This document shows, piece by piece, positions 5,737 through 13,299 of a DNA stretch of 24,301 nucleotides. The notes below the pieces were generated by a model. It ran no database searches. It was not told where the DNA came from and saw only the letters and a program-made list of their open reading frames with translations. Every line of letters starts with the position of its first letter. The stretch's first letter is position 1. The stretch is from positions 1-24,301 of the forward strand of contig RFPK01000005.1 in assembly GCA_009926195.1 (NCBI GenBank), given 5' to 3'. A program made the translations under genes and the position numbers. This DNA is from Synechococcaceae bacterium WB4_1_0192. Its GTDB lineage: Bacteria; Cyanobacteriota; Cyanobacteriia; PCC-6307; Cyanobiaceae.

Positions 5737-8132
5737 CGCTCCAGCGCCGCCACCGCCAGCCGTGTGCTGATCACGCTGTCCGGATTGAGGCTGATCGCAT
5801 CAATGCCCTCCTGCACCAGCAGGGCGGCGAATCCAGGGTGGTCGCTGGGGGCCTGGCCGCAGATACTGATGGGCCGGCCACAGCGCCTGGCCGTCTGGAT
5901 CGCCAGCCGGATCATCGCCAGCACCGCCGGGTCCCGCTCGTCGAACAGCTCGGCCACCAGCTGTGAATCGCGGTCGATGCCGAGCGTCAGCTGGGTCAGA
6001 TCGTTGGAGCCGATCGAGAACCCATCGAAGCGTTCGGCGAACGCCGCAAGCGCCATCACATTGCCGGGCAATTCGCACATCATCAGGACCTCCAGACCGT
6101 CCTCACCGCGCACCAGTCCCTGGCGAGCCATCTCCGCCAGCACCTGATCCGCCTCCCGCAGCGTTCGGCAGAACGGCACCATCGCGATCACATTGTTCAG
6201 CCCCATCTGTTGCCGCACCCGCTGCATGGCCCGGCATTCCAGGGCGAAGGCGGCGCGAAATCCAGCGGCGTGATAACGACTGGCGCCGCGCCAACCGAGC
6301 ATCGGGTTGCGCTCCTGTGGTTCGAACCAGCGTCCCCCCAGCAGGTTGGCGTACTCATCGCTTTTGAAATCCGAGAAGCGCACCGTCACCGGCCTGGGAT
6401 AGAAGGCAGCGGCAATCCGCCCGATTCCCTGAGCGAGAAGGTCGACGTAATAGTCCGCCGGGTCGTCATAGCCGCTGATCAGCTCGGCAATGGCCTGACG
6501 TTCGCCCGCGTCCTGCACCCCATCCCTGTTCAACAGGGCCAGTGGATGCACGCGGATCTGGTTGGCGATGATGAACTCCAGCCGCGCCAGGCCCACCCCG
6601 TCGCAGGGGATCGCCGCCAGCCGGAAGGCTTCCTCTGGATTGCCCACATTCATCAGGATCCGGGTATGCGTCGTTGGCAGCTCCTCCACATCGCGGCTGT
6701 CCAGATGGAAGGGAATCGCCCCCCGGTAGACATGCCCCTCATCGCCCTCGCAGCAGCTGGCGGTGATCAGCTCCCCATCGGTGATCCGCCGGCTGCCATC
6801 ACCGGTTCCGACGATCGCCGTGATGCCCATCTCCCGGGCGATGATCGCCGCATGGCAGGTGCGGCCGCCCTCATCGGTGATCACGCCGCCTGCCAGTCGC
6901 AGGATCGGCTCCCAGTCCGGATCGGTGCGTCGGCTCACCAGCAGATCACCACGGCGGAAACCCTCGATCTGCGAGGGATCGCGCAGGAGTCGTGCGCGGC
7001 CGCTGCTGACTGCGGTGCCGATGGCGCGGCCTCGGCAGAGCAGCTCGGCCTGGTGGGGCTCCAGCCACCAGCGCCGCAGCACGGCTTCGCTGCGTCTGGA
7101 TTCCACGGTTTCGGGCCTTGCCTGCAGGATGAACAGCTCCCCGCTGTCGCCGTCCTTCGCCCATTCGATGTCCATCGGTGTGGGTGCCCCGCGGCGGGCG
7201 CTGTAGTGCGCTTCGATCCGACAGGCCCATCGGGCCAGCTGCAGGGCTTCGCCATCGCTGATGGCAAAGCGGCGGCGCTCCTCCTGCGGCACCGGCTCGC
7301 AGTGGGTTCCTCCCTTGGCCGGGGCCAGCGCGTCACCATCGAGCACCATCCGGATGGCCTTGCTGCCGAGCCGGCGGCCCACGATCGGTGCGTATCCCTG
7401 CAGCAGGGTGGGTTTGAAGATCAGCAGCTCATCGGGATTCACGGCCCCCTGCACGAGCGGTTCGCCCAGCCCGTAGGTCGCGCTCAGCAGCACCACATCG
7501 CGAAAGCCGCTGTCGGTGTCGAGCGTGAACATCACTCCGGAGCAGGCCAGATCGGCCCGCACCATCTGCTGCACGCCGATGGAGAGGGCCACGTCGAGGT
7601 GGTGGTAGCCATGCAGCTGCCGATAGACGATCGCCCGGTCTGTGAACAGCGAGGCGAAGCAGCGCTGGCAGGCCTGCAGCAGCGCCGCCTCGCCGCACAC
7701 GTTGAGGTACGTCTCCTGCTGCCCGGCGAAGGAGGCCTCCGGCAGGTCTTCGGCGGTGGCGCTGGAGCGCACGGCCACCGCCGGGCTGCCCAGCCGCCGG
7801 TAGGCCGTCAGAATCTGCTGCTGCAGATCCGCCGGCAGGGGTGCATGGCTCACCAGCGCCCGGGCGGCGGCGGCGGCCGCTTTCAGGCGCGGGATGTCCT
7901 GGCTGTCGAGCCCGTCCAGCAGTGCCGACAGCCGTTGCCGTAGATCCCCAGCGTTGATCACCTGCCGGTAGGCGCTGGCTGTGACCGCGAAGCCATCGGG
8001 AACGCGGATCCCCTCAGCGCTGAGCGCCCGCATCAGTTCCCCCAGGGAGGCGTTCTTGCCACCCACCTCCGCCAGTGCGTCCAGCCCCACGGCCTGCAGG
8101 GGGAGCACCAGTGGCAGCGGGTTGGCGCGCAT
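5730..8132 (-). CDS. ppsA: Phosphoenolpyruvate synthase (pyruvate, water dikinase)
   Basis: Enzyme of 800 residues, the normal length, that converts pyruvate and ATP to PEP, AMP and phosphate. In order it has an N-terminal ATP-grasp/PPDK_N domain (GGKNASLGEL at 24-33, VRSSATAEDLPEASFAGQ at 121-138), the swivelling phosphohistidine domain with GGRTCHAAI (His427 is the phosphorylated residue), and the C-terminal TIM-barrel with GSNDLTQLTLGIDRD (708-722) and the catalytic cysteine in SICGQ (Cys758). The catalytic residues I checked are all present. Together with acetate or pyruvate supply it serves gluconeogenic carbon flow. It begins 12 bp after the stop of the binding-protein-like gene upstream, so the two are probably cotranscribed. 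Confidence 0.95.
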   Translation of the reverse strand: MRANPLPLVLPLQAVGLDALAEVGGKNASLGELMRALSAEGIRVPDGFAVTASAYRQVINAGDLRQRLSALLDGLDSQDIPRLKAAAAAARALVSHAPLPADLQQQILTAYRRLGSPAVAVRSSATAEDLPEASFAGQQETYLNVCGEAALLQACQRCFASLFTDRAIVYRQLHGYHHLDVALSIGVQQMVRADLACSGVMFTLDTDSGFRDVVLLSATYGLGEPLVQGAVNPDELLIFKPTLLQGYAPIVGRRLGSKAIRMVLDGDALAPAKGGTHCEPVPQEERRRFAISDGEALQLARWACRIEAHYSARRGAPTPMDIEWAKDGDSGELFILQARPETVESRRSEAVLRRWWLEPHQAELLCRGRAIGTAVSSGRARLLRDPSQIEGFRRGDLLVSRRTDPDWEPILRLAGGVITDEGGRTCHAAIIAREMGITAIVGTGDGSRRITDGELITASCCEGDEGHVYRGAIPFHLDSRDVEELPTTHTRILMNVGNPEEAFRLAAIPCDGVGLARLEFIIANQIRVHPLALLNRDGVQDAGERQAIAELISGYDDPADYYVDLLAQGIGRIAAAFYPRPVTVRFSDFKSDEYANLLGGRWFEPQERNPMLGWRGASRYHAAGFRAAFALECRAMQRVRQQMGLNNVIAMVPFCRTLREADQVLAEMARQGLVRGEDGLEVLMMCELPGNVMALAAFAERFDGFSIGSNDLTQLTLGIDRDSQLVAELFDERDPAVLAMIRLAIQTARRCGRPISICGQAPSDHPGFAALLVQEGIDAISLNPDSVISTRLAVAALERQ

Positions 8133-8144
8133 GGCGAGGGCAAG

Positions 8145-9359
8145 TCAAGGCGGTGGAGGGGCCGTCGTGCTGCTGGCCAGGCGATGCAGGCGCAGATCGG
8201 CGCGGGGACTGACACCCGGTGCCAGATCAAGCCCGCTGGTTGCAGCCTGAGGCCGTACTGACGCCCCGAGCTGCCGTTGCTGCAGGGCGGCGCACAACGG
8301 CAGCGGTTTCGCCCTGGCGTTGAGCCAGTGCAGGTCCCAGCCGGGGCGGCCCGCCACCGGCAGCGAGGCCAGCAGCGCAATCAGACCGGTGTCGTAGCCA
8401 GCGCTCTCCACCAGACCTGGCCGGTAGCCCCAGCGCTGGTTGAAGCGCTGGCTAAAAGCCTGCCAGCCGCTGCCACGGCTCTGGGGATCCACCCCCAGCT
8501 GCGGTTGCCCCAGCGGTTGCAGAGGTGCCGCGGTCCAGGCGAGCAGCAGACCCTCGGGCCAGCTGGCCCGACGCAGGCTCTTGGCCAGGGTGCTGTGGCT
8601 CCCCGTCAGGATCACCAGGGCGTCCGGACGGTACCAGTCCACATCGCGGACCAGTTGGTCGATGCCGGCCTGGTCGCCGCCAGCGAGGCTGATCACGGCC
8701 CCATCCACCCCGATCAGGCTGCCCCGGCCATTGCTGAAGCTGGCCTCAAACCGTTTGGCCAGGGCGAGGCTGTCGGCACTGGGATCGCGCACCACCATCA
8801 CGCGGCGGCGCCCTTCCGACAGCAGCCCCTCGGCCAGGCGATCCGCTTCCAGGCTGCGGGAGGGCAGCACGGGCCAGAGACGGTCCGATCCAGGCAGTTG
8901 TGCCAGACCATCGAGGGATCGGCCCCGCTGCAGGGGGAGCAGCACGCTCAACCGCTGCTGCTGGGCCAGGCGGCCATAGGCGGCCAGGTCCGCGGCCGGC
9001 GGGGCAATCAGCAGCGCGTTGCGGGCGGCGTGGCTCAGGGCTGGCTGTGGATCAACCCCGGGCTCCAGCCAGCCCAGCTCCAGCGCCGGGGTCCGCACGC
9101 CGCAGGCCGCTCCTTCGGCCATGGCCTGGCTGTAACCGCGCCGCAAACCATCGCCCAGACCCGCCAGCAGTCCTTCACTGGGTAGCAGCAGGCGCACGGC
9201 GGCAGCCAGGGGTGCACTGGCCACCAGCGACTGGATCCCCACCACAATGGCCAGCAGGCTCAGGGCGTTGAGCCATCGACCGTTCCGGCTGATGGTCGCC
9301 AGCAACGGCCGTGTCAGAGCGGTGGGCCTGGCTGGCGCGGGCGGTTCTGCGGTGGTCAT
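8145..9359 (-). CDS. Membrane-anchored periplasmic-binding-like protein (type I fold)
   Basis: Protein of about 404 residues. It has an N-terminal cytosolic stretch rich in Pro/Ala, then one membrane segment (LNALSLLAIVVGIQSLVASA, about residues 31-50), and a large exported domain. That domain resembles amino-acid ABC-transporter substrate-binding proteins of the type I periplasmic fold, with alternating strands such as NALLIAPPAADLAAYG, RRVMVVRDPSADSLALAKRFE, RPDALVILTGSHSTLAKSL and ESAGYDTGLIALLA. No permease or ATPase gene is adjacent, so its ligand and partner are unknown. ATG 9359 is chosen over an in-frame GTG at 9368. It is divergent from the Tic22-like gene and 12 bp upstream of ppsA. 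The family call rests on fold-level pattern only. Confidence 0.65.
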   Translation of the reverse strand: MTTAEPPAPARPTALTRPLLATISRNGRWLNALSLLAIVVGIQSLVASAPLAAAVRLLLPSEGLLAGLGDGLRRGYSQAMAEGAACGVRTPALELGWLEPGVDPQPALSHAARNALLIAPPAADLAAYGRLAQQQRLSVLLPLQRGRSLDGLAQLPGSDRLWPVLPSRSLEADRLAEGLLSEGRRRVMVVRDPSADSLALAKRFEASFSNGRGSLIGVDGAVISLAGGDQAGIDQLVRDVDWYRPDALVILTGSHSTLAKSLRRASWPEGLLLAWTAAPLQPLGQPQLGVDPQSRGSGWQAFSQRFNQRWGYRPGLVESAGYDTGLIALLASLPVAGRPGWDLHWLNARAKPLPLCAALQQRQLGASVRPQAATSGLDLAPGVSPRADLRLHRLASSTTAPPPP

Positions 9360-9431
9360 GACGGACACCGTCCAGTCGCCGCAAGTTAGGTGGTTTTTCC
9401 TGCCTACAGTTCAGCTTTCAAGATTGGTCGC

Positions 9432-10196
9432 ATGACCCGCCGCCAAGCTGCGTGGCCTCCGATGATCCGCAGCCGCTTCGCTGCCGCCGTGGCAGCCCTT
9501 GGCCTCGCCAGCGCAGGCCTGGCGGTCAGCAACCCCGCCTTGGCCATTCCCGAGGACCAGGCGCTGCGCAAGCTCGAGGTCATCCCCGTCTTCGTGCTTG
9601 TTGATGAGAACGGCCTGCCCCTGCCGATCCCCCGTGAGAAGGATCTGCTGCTGCCTCTTTATCTGGAGAGCAGTGCTGCCAATCAACAGCTCAACGGACT
9701 CAAGAAGAGCAACCCCACGCTCAAGGTCAGCGTGGCGGCTGTTCCTCTGAATGTGATGAACACCAAGATCACCGAACTGAACAAGCAGCTCAAGGACAAG
9801 ACCAAGCCGTTCGTGGCGCCCATTGTCGTCGGCACAGCCGATCGCCAGCAGGCCCTGACGCTGCTCAAGGCCCAGGGACTGACCGAGAAGCAGATCAATG
9901 AAGGCCTGAGTGTGCCGGTGTTCTTCACCAAGCCTTTCCTGACGATCACCACACCGCAGGGCCCCCGTGGCGTGTTCTATCTGTCCTACCAGGACATGCA
10001 GGCCGGTATTGCCAAACTGCCTGCCGCTGATCGCGACAAACTCAAGCCCCAGGTGGCCGACATCAGCGCCGTCCTGCGTGAGATCATCAAAGCCAAGGAC
10101 GACAATTTCGTGATTTATCCCACCACGGAATACTTCCGTTTGGTGCAGGAGACTCAGGCCAAGCAGGGCAAGGGCACCCCGCCTGCCAAGCCTTAA
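9432..10196 (+). CDS. Tic22-like exported protein
   Basis: Protein of about 254 residues with a signal peptide (AAAVAALGLASAGLAVSNPALA, cleavage likely after ALA) and a mature domain matching the cyanobacterial Tic22 family: LEVIPVFVLVDENGLPLPIP early, and VPVFFTKPFLTITTPQGPRGVFYLSYQDMQAGI later. Tic22 homologues in cyanobacteria are periplasmic or thylakoid-lumen chaperone-like proteins linked to outer-membrane biogenesis. ATG 9432 and ATG 9462 are both possible starts, and the latter leaves a cleaner signal peptide. The tail is Lys/Pro-rich. Its stop interlocks with that of the convergent small membrane protein in TTAA at 10193-10196. Confidence 0.8.
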   Translation: MTRRQAAWPPMIRSRFAAAVAALGLASAGLAVSNPALAIPEDQALRKLEVIPVFVLVDENGLPLPIPREKDLLLPLYLESSAANQQLNGLKKSNPTLKVSVAAVPLNVMNTKITELNKQLKDKTKPFVAPIVVGTADRQQALTLLKAQGLTEKQINEGLSVPVFFTKPFLTITTPQGPRGVFYLSYQDMQAGIAKLPAADRDKLKPQVADISAVLREIIKAKDDNFVIYPTTEYFRLVQETQAKQGKGTPPAKP

Positions 10197-10402
10197 GGCT
10201 CCTCTCGATCGCCCGCGTCGGGCTGCTGCTCCGGAAACAGCTGGGTCAGCAGTCCGCCCGTCAGCAGCGCCGCGCCGAGCCCCAGGGCCAGGTTGCGATT
10301 CGACCCCGCCGCCTCTCCCCAGGCGGCGGCGGCAAGAAAGGCACTCCCCAGTAACAGGGTGGGCACCAGAACGATGCCCTTGGCAGTGCGGTTCAGGCCC
10401 AT
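10193..10402 (-). CDS. Small two-helix membrane protein, unknown function
   Basis: Protein of 69 residues with two hydrophobic stretches, GIVLVPTLLLGSAFLAAAAW and LALGLGAALLTGGLLTQLF, and an acidic tail. ATG 10402 lies 16 bp after the SNase-like stop, making it the last gene of the hemH-ilvB run. Coding looks real because of the tight packing and clear membrane pattern. I do not recognise a named family. Confidence 0.65.
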   Translation of the reverse strand: MGLNRTAKGIVLVPTLLLGSAFLAAAAWGEAAGSNRNLALGLGAALLTGGLLTQLFPEQQPDAGDREEP

Positions 10403-10418
10403 CGTTTGCCGTGGATCG

Positions 10419-10799
10419 TCAGGCCGCGCACTCTGGCAGAGCTGCAGCCAGCCCCGCCTGGATCAGACCATCGCTGAGGTCGTTCCTCACTCCAGCGCCG
10501 CTGCCATCCAAGCGTTGCACCCGCGCCAGCAGCGTGCCGTCCTGGTTGCCGACAGGCCGTAGGTTGACACGGGTGCGGCGTGGCAGCTGCTGGCGCAGCC
10601 AGGCGGCTGCCGCCTCATCACCGTTAGCCGGCAGTTCCAGGCAGGCCAGCTCGACGCTGTAGGTGCGGTTATGGTCACCCACCTGCAGCAGCGTGCCGCT
10701 GCGCACCTGGAGCACCTCGGCCGCCGCTGCAACCGCAGGCAGGCTCAGCACCAGGACGGTCAGCAGTGCCAGGGCGACAAGCGCGGACCGGATGATCAC
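10419..10799 (-). CDS. Exported SNase-like (TNase-fold) protein with degenerate active site
   Basis: Protein of 126 residues. GTG 10799 is chosen because it overlaps the ilvB stop as GTGA, a typical coupled start, and is followed at once by a signal peptide (ALVALALLTVLVLSLPAVAAA). The mature part follows the staphylococcal-nuclease pattern: EVLQVRSGTLLQV, then SVELACLELP, AAAAWLRQQLPRRTRVNLRPV, GTLLARVQRL, and VRNDLSDGLIQAGLA. The usual DGDT acidic pair is replaced by RSGT, and the LIGIDAPE segment by LACLELPA, so metal-dependent nuclease activity is doubtful. It may be a binding or structural relative. Fold assignment is by motif spacing and is moderately sure. Confidence 0.65.
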   Translation of the reverse strand: MIIRSALVALALLTVLVLSLPAVAAAAEVLQVRSGTLLQVGDHNRTYSVELACLELPANGDEAAAAWLRQQLPRRTRVNLRPVGNQDGTLLARVQRLDGSGAGVRNDLSDGLIQAGLAAALPECAA

Positions 10800-12667
10800 A
10801 GCCGGCTGCCGCAGTTGGGGCAGAACAGGCTGGAACTGGCCGTCGTGTGCCCGCAGCTGTGGCAATCGCGGCTGGTGTCGATCGCCAGTTCCGGATGGGA
10901 AGGTAGGCCCACCATCTGGGCGTTGCTGGCACCGGGGGGCACCATCGGGTAGCAGTTCTCGTTGCGGCGCACCTGCACCTCAATGAAGGCTGGGCCTGGG
11001 TGGGCCAGGGCCTCGCTGAGACTCTGGCGCAGCTCGGCACGCTCGCTGATCCTCACGCCGCGCACACCGAAGGACTCCGCCAGGGCCCGGAAGTCCGGCA
11101 TGCCACCGGTCATCTCCGAGGCGGAATAGCGCTCGTCGTAGAAGCTCTCCTGCCACTGGCGCACCATGCCCTGCCAGCCGTTGTTGAGCACCACTACCTT
11201 GACCGGCAGCTGGTACTGGCTGAGGGTGCCCAGCTCCTGGATGTTCATCAGGATGCTGGCATCACCGGCCACGCAGATCACCTGCTCGTCGGGGAAGGCG
11301 GTCTGGACGCCCATGGCCGCAGGCATGCCGTATCCCATCGTGCCCAGGCCGGCCGAGCTGATCCAGCGGCGCGGCCCCGTGTGCAGGAACTGGGCGGCCC
11401 ACATCTGGTGCTGTCCCACATCGGTGGTGATGTAAGCCCTGGGTGCCAGCTCCTGCAGCAGGCTCACCACTTCCTGCGGGGCGATCTGTCCCTCGGGCGC
11501 CGGCACCACCAGCGGATAGTGCTGTTTCCAGGTGCTGATGCGCTCCAGCCAGGCGTCGGTGCGACCACCGGAGGTCTCACCGCTGGAGCTGCTCAGCAGA
11601 GCCTCCAGCGCCTGCTTCACATCCGCCACCACCGCCACGTCGGGCAGGCGCGTCTTGCCCATCTCGGCGGCGTCGATGTCGATGTGGATCACCTGGGCCC
11701 GCGGGGCGAAACCATCAAGGCGACCGGTAACGCGGTCATCGAAGCGGGCGCCGGCAGCGATCAGCAGATCGCATTCGGTGACGGCGAAATTGGCGTAGGC
11801 CGTGCCATGCATGCCGAGCATGCCCACGGCCAGCGGATGCTGCTCATCAAAGGCGCCCTTGCCCATCAGTGTGGTGGTGACCGGCAGGCGGAAGCGTTCC
11901 GCCAGGGCATGAACCTGATCGTGCGCACCGCTGCTGATGGCGCCGCCACCCACGTACAGCAGGGGACGGCGCGCCTGTCGGATCAGCTCCAGGGCTGCGT
12001 CGATCGCGGCCGGATCAGCCGGCGCGGGCAGCTGGAAACCGGCGGGGATCGCGGTGCCCGGCTCCACCGGCGTGTAGTCGAACTCCTCGACCCCGACGTC
12101 CTTGGGGACGTCGATCAGCACCGGCCCGGGGCGGCCGCTGGAGGCGATCAGGAAGGCCTCGGCCACGATCCGGCCGATGTCGCGTGGGTCGCGCACCACC
12201 CAGGAATGCTTCACGATCGGCAGGGTGATGCCGAAGATGTCCGTTTCCTGGAAGGCATCGGTGCCGATCGCCGCCCGCGGCACCTGGCCGGTGATCACCA
12301 CCATCGGAACCGAATCCATCTGGGCGGTGGCGATGCCCGTGACGAGGTTGGTGGCGCCGGGGCCCGAGGTTCCGAAACACACGCCCACCTGGCCCGTGGC
12401 ACGGGCATAGGCATCGGCAGCGTGGCTGCCGCCCTGCTCATGCCGCACCAGGATGTGCCTGAGCCAGCCTCGCGACTCAGCCTTGTGGAGTTCGTCGTAG
12501 ATCGGCAGGATCGCGCCGCCGGGGTAGCCGAAGATGTGGCGCACGCCGTGGCGGTGCAGTGCGTCCATCAGGGCGTAGCCGCCATTCACCCGCCTCGGGA
12601 ACGACTGCTCGGTGGCGGCGGCTGCGGGCGATACGGACGTGACGGTCACGGCAGCGGCGAATGGCAT
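10796..12667 (-). CDS. ilvB: Acetolactate synthase large subunit with C-terminal zinc ribbon
   Basis: Thiamine-diphosphate enzyme that makes acetolactate or acetohydroxybutyrate for Val, Leu and Ile synthesis. Visible marks are FGYPGGAILPIYDEL, the TPP-activating Glu in VRHEQGGSHAADAYAR, LIDVPKDV, and the TPP/Mg motif GDASILMNIQELGTLSQYQL...NNGWQGMV. After the usual end (NCYPMVPPGASNAQMVGLPS) there is an added tail with CHSC and CPNC pairs (Cys602, 605, 616 and 619 from this start), a probable zinc ribbon. ATG 12667 gives 623 residues; TTG 12682 and GTG 12649 are in-frame alternatives, and the GTG start (VTVTSVSP) would align with the N-terminus I recall for related enzymes. It lies 56 bp downstream of the M23 gene and overlaps the next gene by 4 bp. 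No small-subunit gene (ilvN) is adjacent. Confidence 0.93.
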   Translation of the reverse strand: MPFAAAVTVTSVSPAAAATEQSFPRRVNGGYALMDALHRHGVRHIFGYPGGAILPIYDELHKAESRGWLRHILVRHEQGGSHAADAYARATGQVGVCFGTSGPGATNLVTGIATAQMDSVPMVVITGQVPRAAIGTDAFQETDIFGITLPIVKHSWVVRDPRDIGRIVAEAFLIASSGRPGPVLIDVPKDVGVEEFDYTPVEPGTAIPAGFQLPAPADPAAIDAALELIRQARRPLLYVGGGAISSGAHDQVHALAERFRLPVTTTLMGKGAFDEQHPLAVGMLGMHGTAYANFAVTECDLLIAAGARFDDRVTGRLDGFAPRAQVIHIDIDAAEMGKTRLPDVAVVADVKQALEALLSSSSGETSGGRTDAWLERISTWKQHYPLVVPAPEGQIAPQEVVSLLQELAPRAYITTDVGQHQMWAAQFLHTGPRRWISSAGLGTMGYGMPAAMGVQTAFPDEQVICVAGDASILMNIQELGTLSQYQLPVKVVVLNNGWQGMVRQWQESFYDERYSASEMTGGMPDFRALAESFGVRGVRISERAELRQSLSEALAHPGPAFIEVQVRRNENCYPMVPPGASNAQMVGLPSHPELAIDTSRDCHSCGHTTASSSLFCPNCGSRL

Positions 12668-12723
12668 GAACGGATGACCCAACCCTAAGGTCTGGCCTCG
12701 GGAATGGGTTGCTGTGTTGGCGT

Positions 12724-13299
12724 TCAGCGTTGCCGCGCTGCCACCATCGCCCGCAGGATGTGGCCGGGATTGAGCCAGCGGCCGCGCCAGCTGACCGCCC
12801 AGTGCAGGTGCGGGCCGCTGCTGCGACCACTGATGCCCACATGGCCGATCGTCTGTCCGCCGCGCACGCTGCTACCGGCCCTCAGGCGCACGGCGCCGCT
12901 GCGGTACTCCCCAGAAACGGTGCGGCCGCCCAGGTGGCAGTAGGTGTGTTCGTAGTCACCGGAGCGGATCACCAGACCTACCCCGCAGCTGCTGTTGTTG
13001 AGCACGGCCTGGACCCTGCCGCTCCACCAGCTGCGCACCGCAGAGCCAAGGGGCGCGGCGATGTCGAGGCCCGTGTGCGTTTCCGGCTGGCCACCGCTGC
13101 CGTTGCGTTGTCCAAACTGGCTGGTGTAGCCGACAAAGCGGCTCACGGGAAACACCCCCTGGGCCCAGCGGGATTCCGCCAGCGCGGCACGCTGCAGCGC
13201 GGCACCGTGCAGCGTCAGGCCAAGCGCCAGGGTCATCAACGGGAGCGCCAGCCGTTCGCTCCTCCGTGACCGGCTGCCGTCAGAGCAGGCCGAGCGCAT
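12724..13299 (-). CDS. M23 family metallopeptidase (LytM-like)
   Basis: Protein of 191 residues with a basic N-terminus, a signal-peptide-like or membrane helix (LPLMTLALGLTLHGAALQRAALA), and an M23 zinc endopeptidase domain. Zinc and catalytic residues are His75 and Asp79 in THTGLD, His122 in HTYCHL, and His164 and His166 in GPHLHW, so the enzyme appears intact. Such enzymes cleave peptidoglycan cross-links in the periplasm, or activate amidases. ATG 13299 overlaps the end of hemH by 20 bp; ATG at residue 22 is possible but would cut into the signal helix. No substrate-binding (LysM or SH3) domain is present. Confidence 0.9.
   Translation of the reverse strand: MRSACSDGSRSRRSERLALPLMTLALGLTLHGAALQRAALAESRWAQGVFPVSRFVGYTSQFGQRNGSGGQPETHTGLDIAAPLGSAVRSWWSGRVQAVLNNSSCGVGLVIRSGDYEHTYCHLGGRTVSGEYRSGAVRLRAGSSVRGGQTIGHVGISGRSSGPHLHWAVSWRGRWLNPGHILRAMVAARQR

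Noticed and set aside
6210..7943. Long plus-strand open frame (577 codons) opposite ppsA
   Set aside because: It is antisense to a fully intact PEP synthase and low-complexity in character; long shadow frames are expected in high-GC DNA.
10800..10865. SNase-like protein starting at position 10865
   Set aside because: This would overlap ilvB by 70 bp and put a Gln/Pro-rich segment before the signal peptide; GTG 10799 gives a coupled start directly at the signal peptide.
11000..12688. Plus-strand open frame of 562 codons opposite ilvB
   Set aside because: It is a shadow of the acetolactate synthase gene; its His/Gly/Ala-rich sequence has no domain.
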